DNA of 64,000 nucleotides from assembly GCA_963539215.1 (NCBI GenBank), contig CAUTJT010000003.1, positions 62,001 through 126,000 on the forward strand, written 5' to 3'. The notes beneath the pieces are model-generated. The model saw only the letters and a program-made list of their open reading frames with translations. It made no database searches and had not been told where the DNA came from. The position numbers and the translations under genes are program-made. This DNA is from CAURNT01 sp963539215. GTDB lineage: Bacteria > Fusobacteriota > Fusobacteriia > Fusobacteriales > Leptotrichiaceae. Positions 19,009 to 26,361 of the stretch are shown piece by piece. Numbering within the stretch: the first letter of the stretch is position 1; every line of letters starts with the position of its first letter.

Positions 19009-19224
19009 ATGAGAGATTTTATCCATGAACCAGCTTATGATAAAGAAGAATATAAAATAATGCAAATGTATTTAGATGAAGCTAGAAAATATGAAATTAG
19101 TATTTGGGGCGACTTATCAGAAGATACTCCACCTAAAATTAGAGAAAATTTTGAAATGGCTGTAAAGTATTTTGATGATTTAAATGATTGGTTAGGAAGA
19201 AACAATATAGAAGAATTACTTTAA
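19009..19224 (+). CDS. Hypothetical acidic protein (71 aa), phage-segment
   Basis: No family was recognised. The ATG at 19,009 follows an AGAGGG site and starts MRDFIHEPAYDKEEYKIMQ. The protein is mostly helical by appearance, with WGDLSEDTPPKIRENFE in the middle and DDLNDWLGR near the end. A longer in-frame start at 18,940 overlaps the previous gene and lacks a ribosome binding site. It is followed 18 nt later by the gpG-like gene, which ties it to the phage segment. Confidence 0.5.
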   Translation: MRDFIHEPAYDKEEYKIMQMYLDEARKYEISIWGDLSEDTPPKIRENFEMAVKYFDDLNDWLGRNNIEELL

Positions 19225-19242
19225 TTTTTAATCGGGGGTTAA

Positions 19243-19569
19243 ATGCAAATAAAAACAAAATTTAAAAGAAATAATTTAGTAGAAATAATAGCAGAAAAAC
19301 TTAATACTAAAGAATTAACTGATATTATATCAAGTGAAATAGACAAAGAGGTAAAACTTAGATTTTATACACAAAAAGACCCGAAAGGGAATAAATGGAA
19401 GCCAAATGGTAGAGGTGGAAAGATATTAAGATATACAGGACAATTAATGAACTCTATTCATCGTATTAGTGATGGAAAGGTTGTAGGAGTTGCTACAAAT
19501 AAGATTTATGCACGGATACATAATGAGGGTGGAATAATAAGACCTAAAGAAAAATCTAAAAAATTTTAG
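19243..19569 (+). pseudogene. Truncated phage virion morphogenesis (gpG-like) protein
   Basis: The 108-residue product resembles phage Mu gpG-type tail completion proteins. It shows RFYTQKDPKGNKWKPN, ILRYTGQLMNSIHRISDG and the ATNKIYARIHNEGG motif in the family's usual order. Family members continue for about 40-60 residues after the IHxxGG motif, but this one stops after IIRPKEKSKKF. The reading frame that remains open across the stop (19541-19720) is shifted by one, consistent with a frameshift or deletion. A GGGGG ribosome binding site precedes the ATG. It is read as a remnant of a tail gene. Confidence 0.65.
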
Positions 19570-19720
19570 AAAATATATAAAGAATCTAACAATATATGAT
19601 GACCCTAAAATTGATTATAGTAAGCTAAATAATTTAATTATTCCTAATGAGAATAATAATAAAAATACGGATGAATATGATGAAAGTGGTCCTAGTATTA
19701 TTCATAAAAAAGTTTATTAA
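19541..19720 (+). pseudogene. Orphan reading frame behind the gpG-like fragment
   Basis: A frame shifted by one relative to the gpG-like gene is open from 19,541 to the stop at 19,718-19,720. It encodes a 59-residue Asn- and Asp-rich stretch (containing LTIYDDPKIDYSKLNN and ending IIHKKVY). It has no start codon of its own with a ribosome binding site. It is probably the 3' end of a broken phage gene. Confidence 0.35.
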
Positions 19721-19738
19721 AGAAGAGGAGGATATATT

Positions 19739-19885
19739 ATGAAAAAAAATATTTTTATATTTTTATCAATTATTATTATTGGATTTATAGTGAGCTATTT
19801 TGAGATTGAAAATTATTTTGTAAAATATGGATTTATTATAATTTCTGGATTATGTATGGGTCTATTATCACGTAGAATCAATTAA
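19739..19885 (+). CDS. Small membrane protein (48 aa)
   Basis: A strong GAGGAGG site lies 6-7 nt before the ATG. The peptide has two hydrophobic segments: one begins IFIFLSIIIIGFIVS, and the second runs YGFIIISGLCMGLL and is followed by SRRIN, so a two-helix membrane topology is likely. A terminator follows directly. No family was recognised. Two-helix peptides of this size occur as phage holin-like or toxin-like proteins, and the position next to phage debris is compatible with that, but nothing proves it. Confidence 0.55.
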   Translation: MKKNIFIFLSIIIIGFIVSYFEIENYFVKYGFIIISGLCMGLLSRRIN

Positions 19886-19893
19886 TATTATTT

Positions 19894-19924
19894 AAAAGAA
19901 CAGTAATTAATCTGTTCTTTTTTA
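19894..19924 (+). terminator. Terminator after the small membrane protein
   Basis: A perfect 10-bp stem (aaaagaacag with ctgttctttt) with an 8-nt loop runs into a T-run. Confidence 0.85.
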
Positions 19925-20566
19925 TTTAAAATTATTTTTAATAATCTTTTCAAGTTAATTTTTTTCAAATTTTTTATTCTAAAATATGATTTAAAAATGT
20001 ATTTTTTTTATATTATATTTACTTAATTTAAAAAAATGAGAAGAAAATATTACAATTCTTTTCTAGAAAATCTTAAAAACATTCTTCTAAGTAGTAATGA
20101 TTTTTTAAAAATTAAGACAATCTTTAGTTAAAATTTTTAATAGATTTATTAAAAATATCTCTTATTATATTCAAATCATTGATGAAATTTTCTTTTTAAA
20201 GATAAAAATTATATAGAAAAATTTAATCATTTCTTCATAAAACTTGCTAAATTATAATTCAAAATCACTCTGTTTTTTCAAAAAAATAACAGTTAAATAT
20301 GGTGAAAATTTTCTCATTTTTAAAAGTAATTATCTATTTTTAACTTAAATATTTTGATATATATTGATTTTTTTTATTTAAGAATATGATTGAGAACATT
20401 ATTTTTTAAATTAAATTTTTCATTTTTTAAGATCAAAATCACTTAATTAAGGATGAATATTTTCAAAATTAGAAAGGAAATTATGATTATTTTTTTCTAA
20501 AAATAAATCCTTATGTATACCAAAATTGAGAGCAACAAAAATTTTATATTTATAATATTAAATATA
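19925..20566. other. AT-rich region without genes
   Basis: About 640 nt with no ORF of convincing length, dense in A- and T-runs and stop codons in all frames. On the minus strand a short fragment near 20,455-20,540 reads like protein (IFVALNFGIHKDLFLEKNN) before stops. A long-decayed gene, perhaps of mobile origin, is therefore possible. No RNA gene or repeat array was recognised. Confidence 0.5.
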
Positions 20567-20595
20567 TTGACAATATTCTGTATGTTTAATATAAT
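20567..20595 (+). promoter_or_regulatory. Promoter of mscL
   Basis: TTGACA (20567-20572) and TATAAT (20590-20595) are both consensus and exactly 17 nt apart, about 30 nt upstream of the mscL start. It is one of the strongest-looking promoters in the window. Confidence 0.88.
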
Positions 20596-20625
20596 ATGCC
20601 TATATATTAAAAAATGGAGGAAAAT

Positions 20626-21021
20626 ATGTTAAAGGAATTTAAAGAATTTATTTCAAAAGGAAATATTGTTGATTTGGCTATAGGGGTAATTATAGGGGCT
20701 GCATTTGGTAAAATAGTATCATCTCTTGTTAATGATATAATAATGCCTATAATTGGTTTAATCTTAGGTAAAATTAATTTCAAAACTTTAAGTTTAGTTT
20801 TAAAACCAGCAGAAGGAGATACAGAAGCTCTTACATTAAATTATGGAATGTTTATTCAAAACATAGTTGATTTCTTAATTATAGCATTTGTATTATTTAT
20901 GGTTTTAAAAATTATGCTTAAATTAAAGAGAGAAGAAAAAGTAGAAGAAGCTGCAGCAGAACCTAAATTAACTAAAACAGAAGAATTATTAATTGAAATT
21001 AGAGATTCATTGAAAAAGTAA
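20626..21021 (+). CDS. mscL: Large-conductance mechanosensitive channel
   Basis: This inner-membrane homopentameric channel releases solutes on hypo-osmotic shock. The family N-terminus LKEFKEFISKGNIVDLAIGV, the first transmembrane helix with IIGAAFGKIVSSLV, a short periplasmic loop and the second helix (NIVDFLIIAFVLFMVLK) are all visible, followed by a charged C-terminal helix. The ATG at 20,614 overlaps the GGAGG site; the ATG at 20,626 gives 131 residues, the usual length, and matches family N-termini. Confidence 0.95.
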   Translation: MLKEFKEFISKGNIVDLAIGVIIGAAFGKIVSSLVNDIIMPIIGLILGKINFKTLSLVLKPAEGDTEALTLNYGMFIQNIVDFLIIAFVLFMVLKIMLKLKREEKVEEAAAEPKLTKTEELLIEIRDSLKK

Positions 21022-21026
21022 TTAAA

Positions 21027-21060
21027 AACCGTATAAAATAATTTTTATACGGTTATTTTT
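21027..21060. terminator. Bidirectional terminator between mscL and the DUF438 gene
   Basis: A perfect 12-bp stem (aaccgtataaaa with ttttatacggtt) with loop TAAT is followed by a T-run. It lies between convergent genes and can serve both. Confidence 0.85.
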
Positions 21061-22589
21061 TATTTCACATTTTTTAATTCAAATATTTTTTCCTTTATTT
21101 TATTCAAAAGAATTTCTTTATCCATCCCACTTCTTTCAGCCATTTTTTCTATAGTAGCAGTAGGGAGCATAACTCTAGCTAGAGGAGTACTCAATAATTT
21201 AAATTTAGAATTTATTTTAGGTAATTCTATTTTTAAACTAGGGTATATTTTTAATAGATCTTTAAGATATGTATTGCAATTTATATTTTCTACGTTAAAT
21301 ATTAAAGTTTCTTCATTTTTTTCTTGCTGTGGGATATCTTCTTTATTTTCTTCTTCATCCCAAGTTAAAAGAGTTCTAGAGCCTTTAAGAGATCTAATAT
21401 GTGTACAGTCTTGCATCATTTCAAGAACTCCTTTATATACACCATTTTCATCTCTAACTGCTACATAGTAAATATATATAAATACATCACCTTTATCTAT
21501 CCAAAATTCTATTTTATCTTTTTCACCTTTTCTAAATTTTTCTATAATTTCTTCAACTAAATGAACACTTTTTCTTGGATGACAATTTTTAACATCTCTA
21601 CCTATAACATTTTTACTTCTTGGAAAAACTCTGTGTTCAGTATCGTTATAAAATTTAACAGAATTATTATTGTCTACAAAAGTGAAATCAACAGGCATAT
21701 GTTTAAAAATTAACATTATTTGTTCAGGAGTCATAGAACCATATTTAAGTTCTATTTCATTTGTATTATCTTCCTTTTTATTTGCATATCCATATTTTTC
21801 AAGTAATTCCTGAAACTCATTTATAAATCCAGAATTATTTTCATTAGAATCATGTATTTGAGATATATCAAAAGTAAATCCAATTTCTTTATCTCCTAAT
21901 TTCATATCTTCAAATTCTTCTTCATTTATCATTATAAGTGAAGTAGGATAAAGCACTGTCTCTTCTTTATTTATTAGATCAAGAATATCCTCTTTCATAG
22001 TTATTTGTTTTTCAATAAATTTATCATCTTCATCATTTAAAAGTAATTCTTTAAATTCCTTAATTTCATCACGAATAAAATCATCAAGTACCCACATAGT
22101 TGTTGTTGGTCTATCAAACCCCTTTTTTTCTAAAATAGGGTATAATTGATTTTGTTTACGTACTAAATGAAATTTATACCATTTAGTTAACTCATCATAA
22201 ATTGTTAGCCATTCATTTTTTATAAAATCTTTTTTTAAAAGCCTATCTATATCATTTGAAATATTTTTAATAATTTCATTTTCAACGTAATATATATTTA
22301 TAGGATGCAATTTATTTAGAGTAGGCTTACTTGTATCTAATACATCTTCAAATAATATTAACATTTCTTGTATATTTTCTTTTACACATTCATTTTCATC
22401 AAATTGTTTAATTTTTTGTTCTGCTAGCGCTATTTCATATGGTTTAATAATTTTTACTTTTTCTTTAAGTAATATTTTTGCATCTTCTAAAGATAGTAGA
22501 CCTTCATTATACTTACTTTTAATTTCTATTATATAATTTAATTTATTTAAATCAATATTTTGATTTTTAAAATTATCAATCATTTCCAT
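21060..22589 (-). CDS. DUF438 / hemerythrin-like / PAS-domain protein
   Basis: The 509-residue protein has the layout of DUF438 proteins. An N-terminal DUF438 region (to about residue 80) is followed by a hemerythrin-like helical bundle (about 85-220, with FHLVRKQNQLYPILEKKGF). Next come a PAS domain (about 285-400, with HMPVDFTFVDNNNSVKFYND and CHPRKSVHLVEEI) and a C-terminal DUF1858-like segment. Family members are thought to sense redox, oxygen or nitric oxide through iron or haem. In the helical bundle the usual His after MW is replaced (MWVLDDFIR), so di-iron binding is uncertain. The gene begins 4 nt after the cupin gene, with an AAAGGAG site inside that gene, and forms a two-gene operon. 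Confidence 0.8.
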   Translation of the reverse strand: MEMIDNFKNQNIDLNKLNYIIEIKSKYNEGLLSLEDAKILLKEKVKIIKPYEIALAEQKIKQFDENECVKENIQEMLILFEDVLDTSKPTLNKLHPINIYYVENEIIKNISNDIDRLLKKDFIKNEWLTIYDELTKWYKFHLVRKQNQLYPILEKKGFDRPTTTMWVLDDFIRDEIKEFKELLLNDEDDKFIEKQITMKEDILDLINKEETVLYPTSLIMINEEEFEDMKLGDKEIGFTFDISQIHDSNENNSGFINEFQELLEKYGYANKKEDNTNEIELKYGSMTPEQIMLIFKHMPVDFTFVDNNNSVKFYNDTEHRVFPRSKNVIGRDVKNCHPRKSVHLVEEIIEKFRKGEKDKIEFWIDKGDVFIYIYYVAVRDENGVYKGVLEMMQDCTHIRSLKGSRTLLTWDEEENKEDIPQQEKNEETLIFNVENINCNTYLKDLLKIYPSLKIELPKINSKFKLLSTPLARVMLPTATIEKMAERSGMDKEILLNKIKEKIFELKNVK

Positions 22590-22593
22590 AAAA

Positions 22594-22869
22594 TCACTCC
22601 TTTTTTAACAAATAAACATAAACTTCAGTATCAGTAATTGCATTAGCTGATATAGTATTTTCTCCATCAAAATTAAGTATATCTCCACCTTTTAAATTAT
22701 TAATATAATCATTAATTTTAACATCAATATTTCCATTAAATACATTAAAAAAAATCATATAACCAGGATGATTATGTGGTGTAATTTTTTCTCCTGTTTT
22801 AAGCATCATATGCATGATTTTTAAATTTTCATTTTCAAAAGCTTTACCTAATTCATTAATTATTTTCAT
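22594..22869 (-). CDS. Small cupin-domain protein
   Basis: This 91-residue single-domain cupin has the metal-binding GEKITPHNHPGYMIFF motif (His32, His34) and a second strand set around LKGGDILNFDG. The start is placed at the ATG after AAAGGA; an upstream in-frame ATG at 22,890 lacks a ribosome binding site. It is the first gene of an operon with the DUF438 protein. Small cupins next to DUF438 proteins recur in anaerobes and are assumed to take part in the same redox-sensing function. The ligand is unknown. Confidence 0.82.
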   Translation of the reverse strand: MKIINELGKAFENENLKIMHMMLKTGEKITPHNHPGYMIFFNVFNGNIDVKINDYINNLKGGDILNFDGENTISANAITDTEVYVYLLKKE

Positions 22870-22906
22870 AATAAATCCTTTCATAACCAAAATATTTTAT
22901 AATATA

Positions 22907-22935
22907 ATTATATAATTATTAATATTTAAAGTCAA
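22907..22935 (-). promoter_or_regulatory. Promoter of the cupin-DUF438 operon
   Basis: On the minus strand TTGACT (complement of 22930-22935) and TATAAT (complement of 22907-22912) are 17 nt apart. It lies back to back with the promoter of the exonuclease gene. Confidence 0.8.
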
Positions 22936-22948
22936 TAAAATAAAAAGC

Positions 22949-22978
22949 TTGATTAAAATATTTAAAATACGGTATAAT
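22949..22978 (+). promoter_or_regulatory. Promoter of the DnaQ-like exonuclease gene
   Basis: TTGATT (22949-22954) and TATAAT (22973-22978) are 18 nt apart, 30 nt upstream of the AAGGAG-preceded ATG at 23,009. Confidence 0.75.
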
Positions 22979-23008
22979 TATATATATAAGAATATTAAGG
23001 AGAAAATA

Positions 23009-23626
23009 ATGAAGAAAAAATTAATCCTTTTTGATACTGAAACTAATGGAACAAATCCTAAAGACTCTGTTTTATCTATATCTGCAATAAAAGTAGAATA
23101 TGACACTGAAACAGACCAAATGGTAAAATTAGGTGAATTTGATAGATTTTATTTTAGAAATGAAGGCGAAGAACCTAATGAAGGGGCTTTGCGTGTAAAC
23201 GGATTATATGATGATGAAATTGAAAGAAGAAGAAATTTATCTTTAGAAAAATATCCAAGAACTTTTACTGAAGATGTTGATAATTTTTATAATTTTTGTG
23301 ATGGAGCACAACATTTTATAGCACATAATATTAGATTTGATAGACAATTTATACCATTTATATTACCTTATCAATTTGATACTATGCTTGAAAATATAGA
23401 AACTGTAAAAATTCCTTCTAATAATGGATACTCTCCATATAAATGGCCAAAGCTTATGGAATGCGCTGAGTATTATAACATTAAAATAGAAGAAGATGAA
23501 TTACATAATAGTATGTATGATGTTATAATCATGGGTAGAGTATTATTTAAGATGACAAAAACAAAATCAGGATTAGAAAAAGTTAGAAAATTTGTAGTTG
23601 ATAATATTTCAACATCTATGAGGTAG
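23009..23626 (+). CDS. DEDDh 3'-5' exonuclease (DnaQ-like)
   Basis: The 205-residue protein carries the three Exo motifs of DEDDh nucleases. Exo I is FDTETNG (Asp9, Glu11), Exo II is AHNIRFDRQF, and Exo III is ELHNSMYDVIIMGR with catalytic His and Asp. It therefore degrades DNA or RNA from 3' ends, possibly in repair or RNA maturation. The ATG at 23,009 with an AAGGAG site is preferred over an upstream in-frame codon at 22,949, which falls in the promoter. The next gene starts 2 nt after the stop, so the two are co-transcribed. Confidence 0.88.
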   Translation: MKKKLILFDTETNGTNPKDSVLSISAIKVEYDTETDQMVKLGEFDRFYFRNEGEEPNEGALRVNGLYDDEIERRRNLSLEKYPRTFTEDVDNFYNFCDGAQHFIAHNIRFDRQFIPFILPYQFDTMLENIETVKIPSNNGYSPYKWPKLMECAEYYNIKIEEDELHNSMYDVIIMGRVLFKMTKTKSGLEKVRKFVVDNISTSMR

Positions 23627-23628
23627 TT

Positions 23629-24276
23629 ATGGAATTTAGTACTTTTTTATATATTTCAAACTTTATTGGAGTAATAGCATTTGCTGCTTCAGGAGTTTTT
23701 AAAGGAATTAAGCATGATAATGATATTTTTGGAGTTACACTACTTGCTATAGTTACAGCAGTAGGTGGAGGTATTACACGTGATATTATGTTAAATATGA
23801 TACCTAATGCCATAGTAAATCCTAGCGATATATATCTAGCTATTATTACAGCATTAATAATATATTTACCTTATCTATTTTTTAAAAAAAGAATTAGAGA
23901 TTTAATGACAAAACGTGAATTTGTTGAAACTTCAAAAACTTTAGTATTAATTTGTGATGCTATAGGTTTAGCAATATTTATATATATAGGAGCAGATAAG
24001 GCTTTATCACAAAACTTAAATGCTATTGCAGTAGTTATTATGGCAACAGTAACTGCAGTAGGTGGAGGAGTTATTAGAGATATATTAGCAAATGAAACTC
24101 CATTTATATTAAAAGAGGATATATATGCCGTTCTTTGTGTTATAGGCGGATATTTATATAAATACTTAATAATTGATTTAAAGTTTAAAGAAATAGAAAC
24201 TACAATTTTTATATTTTCTTTTGTATTATTTATAAGACTTATAGTTATATTTAAAAAATTAAATTTACCCAAATAA
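23629..24276 (+). CDS. TRIC-type cation channel family protein (UPF0126)
   Basis: The 215-residue integral membrane protein contains two copies of the UPF0126 unit, each with the glycine-rich signature (TAVGGGITRDIML and TAVGGGVIRDILANETP). About seven membrane helices are visible. Bacterial TRIC proteins form trimeric, potassium-permeable channels; some family members are linked to glycine uptake, so the transported species is uncertain. It shares a transcript with the exonuclease gene and is followed by a terminator. Confidence 0.88.
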   Translation: MEFSTFLYISNFIGVIAFAASGVFKGIKHDNDIFGVTLLAIVTAVGGGITRDIMLNMIPNAIVNPSDIYLAIITALIIYLPYLFFKKRIRDLMTKREFVETSKTLVLICDAIGLAIFIYIGADKALSQNLNAIAVVIMATVTAVGGGVIRDILANETPFILKEDIYAVLCVIGGYLYKYLIIDLKFKEIETTIFIFSFVLFIRLIVIFKKLNLPK

Positions 24277-24324
24277 AAAAAACTATACTTAATAAGATAG
24301 AAAACTTATACGGTATAGTTTTTT
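24277..24324. terminator. Terminator between the TRIC-type and NlpC/P60 genes
   Basis: A 12-bp stem (aaaaaactatac with gtatagtttttt) flanks a 24-nt loop, with A- and T-runs at its ends. It lies between convergent genes. Confidence 0.75.
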
Positions 24325-24341
24325 ATATTTATACAAAATTA

Positions 24342-24875
24342 TTATCTATTATAAGGAGAAAGTCCCCACTTAAATGCTTTAGTATAAAAATCACTATCTA
24401 ATTTTGATACAACTACCTTATTTTTAGCAGAAGAGGCATGAATAAATTCATTATTACCTACATAAATTCCTACATGATTAATAGTATCACCACCAGATGT
24501 TATAAAAAATAATAAATCTCCAACTTTAATTTGTGAAATATCTTTTTTTTCAGAATTCATTTCAGCCATGTCCTTAGAAATACGAGGTAATTTAATTTTT
24601 GATTTTTCATTAAATAAATAGGTCATAAAACCTGAACAATCAAATTTATCTGGTCCAATCGATCCCCAAGAATAAGGTTTATCTAAATTTTCTTTTGCAA
24701 AATTGGCAATTTGATTTCTTAATAAATTTTCATCTTCTTCACCAATTTTAATATATTCATTAGAAACACTTTTTAATTCATTAAGTATAGTTTGTAGTCT
24801 TTCATCATCTTCTGAAGAAGAAAAAGATATAAAACATAACAAAATTACAAAAGTAAGTATAATAATTTTTCTCAT
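24342..24875 (-). CDS. Secreted NlpC/P60 cell-wall peptidase
   Basis: The 177-residue protein has a signal peptide (about residues 1-20) and a C-terminal NlpC/P60 domain. The catalytic Cys80 lies in DKFDCSGF and the His in NHVGIYVGNNEFIHASS. Such enzymes cleave the gamma-D-glutamyl-diamino acid bond of peptidoglycan stem peptides in the periplasm. A predicted helical segment links the signal peptide and domain. It has its own promoter and an AGGAGG site. Confidence 0.92.
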   Translation of the reverse strand: MRKIIILTFVILLCFISFSSSEDDERLQTILNELKSVSNEYIKIGEEDENLLRNQIANFAKENLDKPYSWGSIGPDKFDCSGFMTYLFNEKSKIKLPRISKDMAEMNSEKKDISQIKVGDLLFFITSGGDTINHVGIYVGNNEFIHASSAKNKVVVSKLDSDFYTKAFKWGLSPYNR

Positions 24876-24892
24876 AGTATACCTCCTTATAC

Positions 24893-24921
24893 ATTTTAAC
24901 CTATAACTTAAACTTAGTCAA
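24893..24921 (-). promoter_or_regulatory. Promoter of the NlpC/P60 gene
   Basis: On the minus strand TTGACT (complement of 24916-24921) and TAAAAT (complement of 24893-24898) are 17 nt apart, just upstream of the AAGGAGG site. Confidence 0.78.
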
Positions 24922-24940
24922 ATTATCTATATTAATTTAA

Positions 24941-25291
24941 GGTGTTAAAGTAGAATTATTGGCTACTTTTGATTTGAAAACTAGTAAAATATGTCAAAAT
25001 AAAGACCAAAAGATAGTAGACTTAAAAGGTGCGACTATAGGAATTGATTTACCTCCATTTCACCCTCACTGTAGGACTGTGTTTGTGGCAATATTTGATG
25101 ATAAGTTAGAAGAACAACTTACAACATCTAATGGAAGAAAAGCAAGAGATCCTATAGATAATAAGAGTTATACAACAGGTATAAAAGACTATAAGCAATG
25201 GAAAAATAGTAAAACACCTGGAGCTAATGCCACAATAACTCAGGTGCATAAAGATAAGTCTTTGGATAAGAAAAATCATAAAAAGTTGTAA
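24941..25291 (+). pseudogene. MuF-type phage head protein, C-terminal fragment
   Basis: The open frame begins after a stop at 24,938 without a start codon and reads like the C-terminal half of phage MuF minor head proteins: ELLATFDLKTSKICQNKDQK, then GATIGIDLPPFHPHCRTV with the family's His/Cys motif. The N-terminal half is missing. An in-frame TAA at 25289-25291 breaks the protein, but the same frame continues directly through 25,346 into the toxin-like region. The intact ancestor was therefore probably a single MuF-toxin fusion. A TTG at 24,959 could serve as a start but has no clear ribosome binding site. Confidence 0.75.
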
Positions 25292-25345
25292 AAAGTCTTA
25301 AAAAATCTAGATTATCTGCCCAATACACTAGCTGAATATAGAAAA

Positions 25346-25990
25346 ATGAGGTATAATAATGTTGAGGAACATAAAGAGTTATTAAATACATATGATAATA
25401 AGTTAGAATATCAAGGCTTTATGAAAACATTTAAAAGGCACCAAGTACCAAAAGAATATCTACCTAAAGATTTTGAAGAGTTTAACAATATAAAGAAAAC
25501 TATATTAGAAGATAATCAAATGTCAATTTTAAAATATGAAGAATTAAAGTTTAGAAATAAGATTTTAAAGGAAAAAGAACAAGGTAAACAAAAATTACAT
25601 AAAGGAAATCAAAACAAACACCAGCTAAATTCTAATGAATATATAGCTGCCAGAGATAAAGGAAATCCAAGAGTATATAAATCATACTTACTAAAAAATG
25701 GAGAACCTATGGATAATAAAAAAGAGTATTATTCTTATGTTGAAGAACTATATAAAGAAGCTGCAGGGAGAGGGGTAATTGATGTTGAAAGTAAAACCGA
25801 TGTATATCAATTCAAAGAATACTTTAAATTTAATAAAATAATAGGAAAATCTAATGTAGGAGAGTTAAAGTTTACCCCAAGACCTATTCCACCAGAAAAT
25901 TCTAACTATACAATAACACATAAAGTACAAATTATATACAGCTCTAAAGGTTACCACATAGTACCTATAGATGAAAGGAAAGAAAGATGA
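25346..25990 (+). CDS. Polymorphic toxin type 50-like domain protein (MuF-toxin 3' part)
   Basis: The 214-residue product resembles the C-terminal region of phage MuF proteins that carry the type 50 (Ntox50/BTx50) domain, a predicted RNase fold. After a helical linker (about 1-85) the expected pattern appears: NQNKH with NEY (about 89-100), a helix pair, AAGRGV, FKEYFKFNKIIGKS, and the closing IIYSSKGYHIVPIDER. It is in the same frame as the MuF fragment, separated by one TAA, so it is probably the 3' part of a nonsense-mutated gene, although independent translation from this ATG is possible. Its stop overlaps the next ATG. The assignment is by remembered family pattern and is moderate. Confidence 0.62.
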   Translation: MRYNNVEEHKELLNTYDNKLEYQGFMKTFKRHQVPKEYLPKDFEEFNNIKKTILEDNQMSILKYEELKFRNKILKEKEQGKQKLHKGNQNKHQLNSNEYIAARDKGNPRVYKSYLLKNGEPMDNKKEYYSYVEELYKEAAGRGVIDVESKTDVYQFKEYFKFNKIIGKSNVGELKFTPRPIPPENSNYTITHKVQIIYSSKGYHIVPIDERKER

Positions 25991-26226
25991 GAAAAATAGC
26001 TAGAGAAGAATTATATAAACCTGAAAATTATATAAAACCTGGAACAAAACTAAAAATAAATCTTAAAAATAAAAAAGACGAGAAATTTCTACATCAAGAT
26101 AAAAACTTTGTAACCCTTTTATATTGGGAAGATTACTATTCTGAGGATGATATAGATTTAGTATTTAAAGAAAAAACATATTGTCATTTAAGGGATGTAG
26201 AAAGCATAGAAATACTAGAGGACTAA
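25987..26226 (+). CDS. Small acidic/basic protein, candidate immunity partner
   Basis: No family was recognised. The 79-residue protein starts MRKIAREELYKPENYIKPGT, with an internal basic stretch (KINLKNKKDEKFLHQDKN), a YWEDYYSEDDID acidic patch and an acidic C-terminus (IEILED). Its ATG overlaps the stop of the toxin-like gene as ATGA and it has an AAAGGAAAG site. A small gene coupled to a polymorphic toxin domain is the usual position of an immunity protein. That role is inferred from position only. Confidence 0.5.
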   Translation: MRKIAREELYKPENYIKPGTKLKINLKNKKDEKFLHQDKNFVTLLYWEDYYSEDDIDLVFKEKTYCHLRDVESIEILED

Positions 26227-26240
26227 AGTCCTCTTTTTTA
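26217..26240 (+). terminator. Terminator after the candidate immunity gene
   Basis: Arms AGAGGAC and GTCCTCT with a 4-nt loop are followed by seven Ts. The stem overlaps the last codons of the 79-aa gene. Confidence 0.85.
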
Positions 26241-26268
26241 ATAAGTTAGGTATATAGAAATATATAAT

Positions 26269-26309
26269 CGCCTTTATGGAGCATAGGCGTTAAAGAATGC
26301 TCTTTTTTT
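26269..26309 (+). promoter_or_regulatory. Overlapping hairpins, attenuator-like
   Basis: CGCCT (26269-26273) can pair with AGGCG (26285-26289). GAGCAT (26279-26284), which lies in the loop of that hairpin, can instead pair with ATGCTC (26297-26302), which is followed by a T-run. The two structures compete for the same bases, as in a transcription attenuator upstream of the phage scaffold gene. Confidence 0.4.
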
Positions 26310-26361
26310 ATTACTTAAAATTCGTTGACAAAACAACGTAAAAAAATGAGAAAGAGGTAAT

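Larger units (their letters stand above)
17823..19720 (+). mobile_element. Decayed phage-derived segment I
   Basis: About 1.9 kb of small plus-strand ORFs lies between lepA and a small membrane-protein gene. It holds a gpG-like virion morphogenesis protein truncated at its C-terminus, a shifted reading frame behind it, several short hypothetical ORFs and a stand-alone HD alarmone-hydrolase-like gene. No integrase, attachment repeats or complete structural module is visible, so it is read as debris rather than a functional prophage. The boundaries are approximate. Confidence 0.55.
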
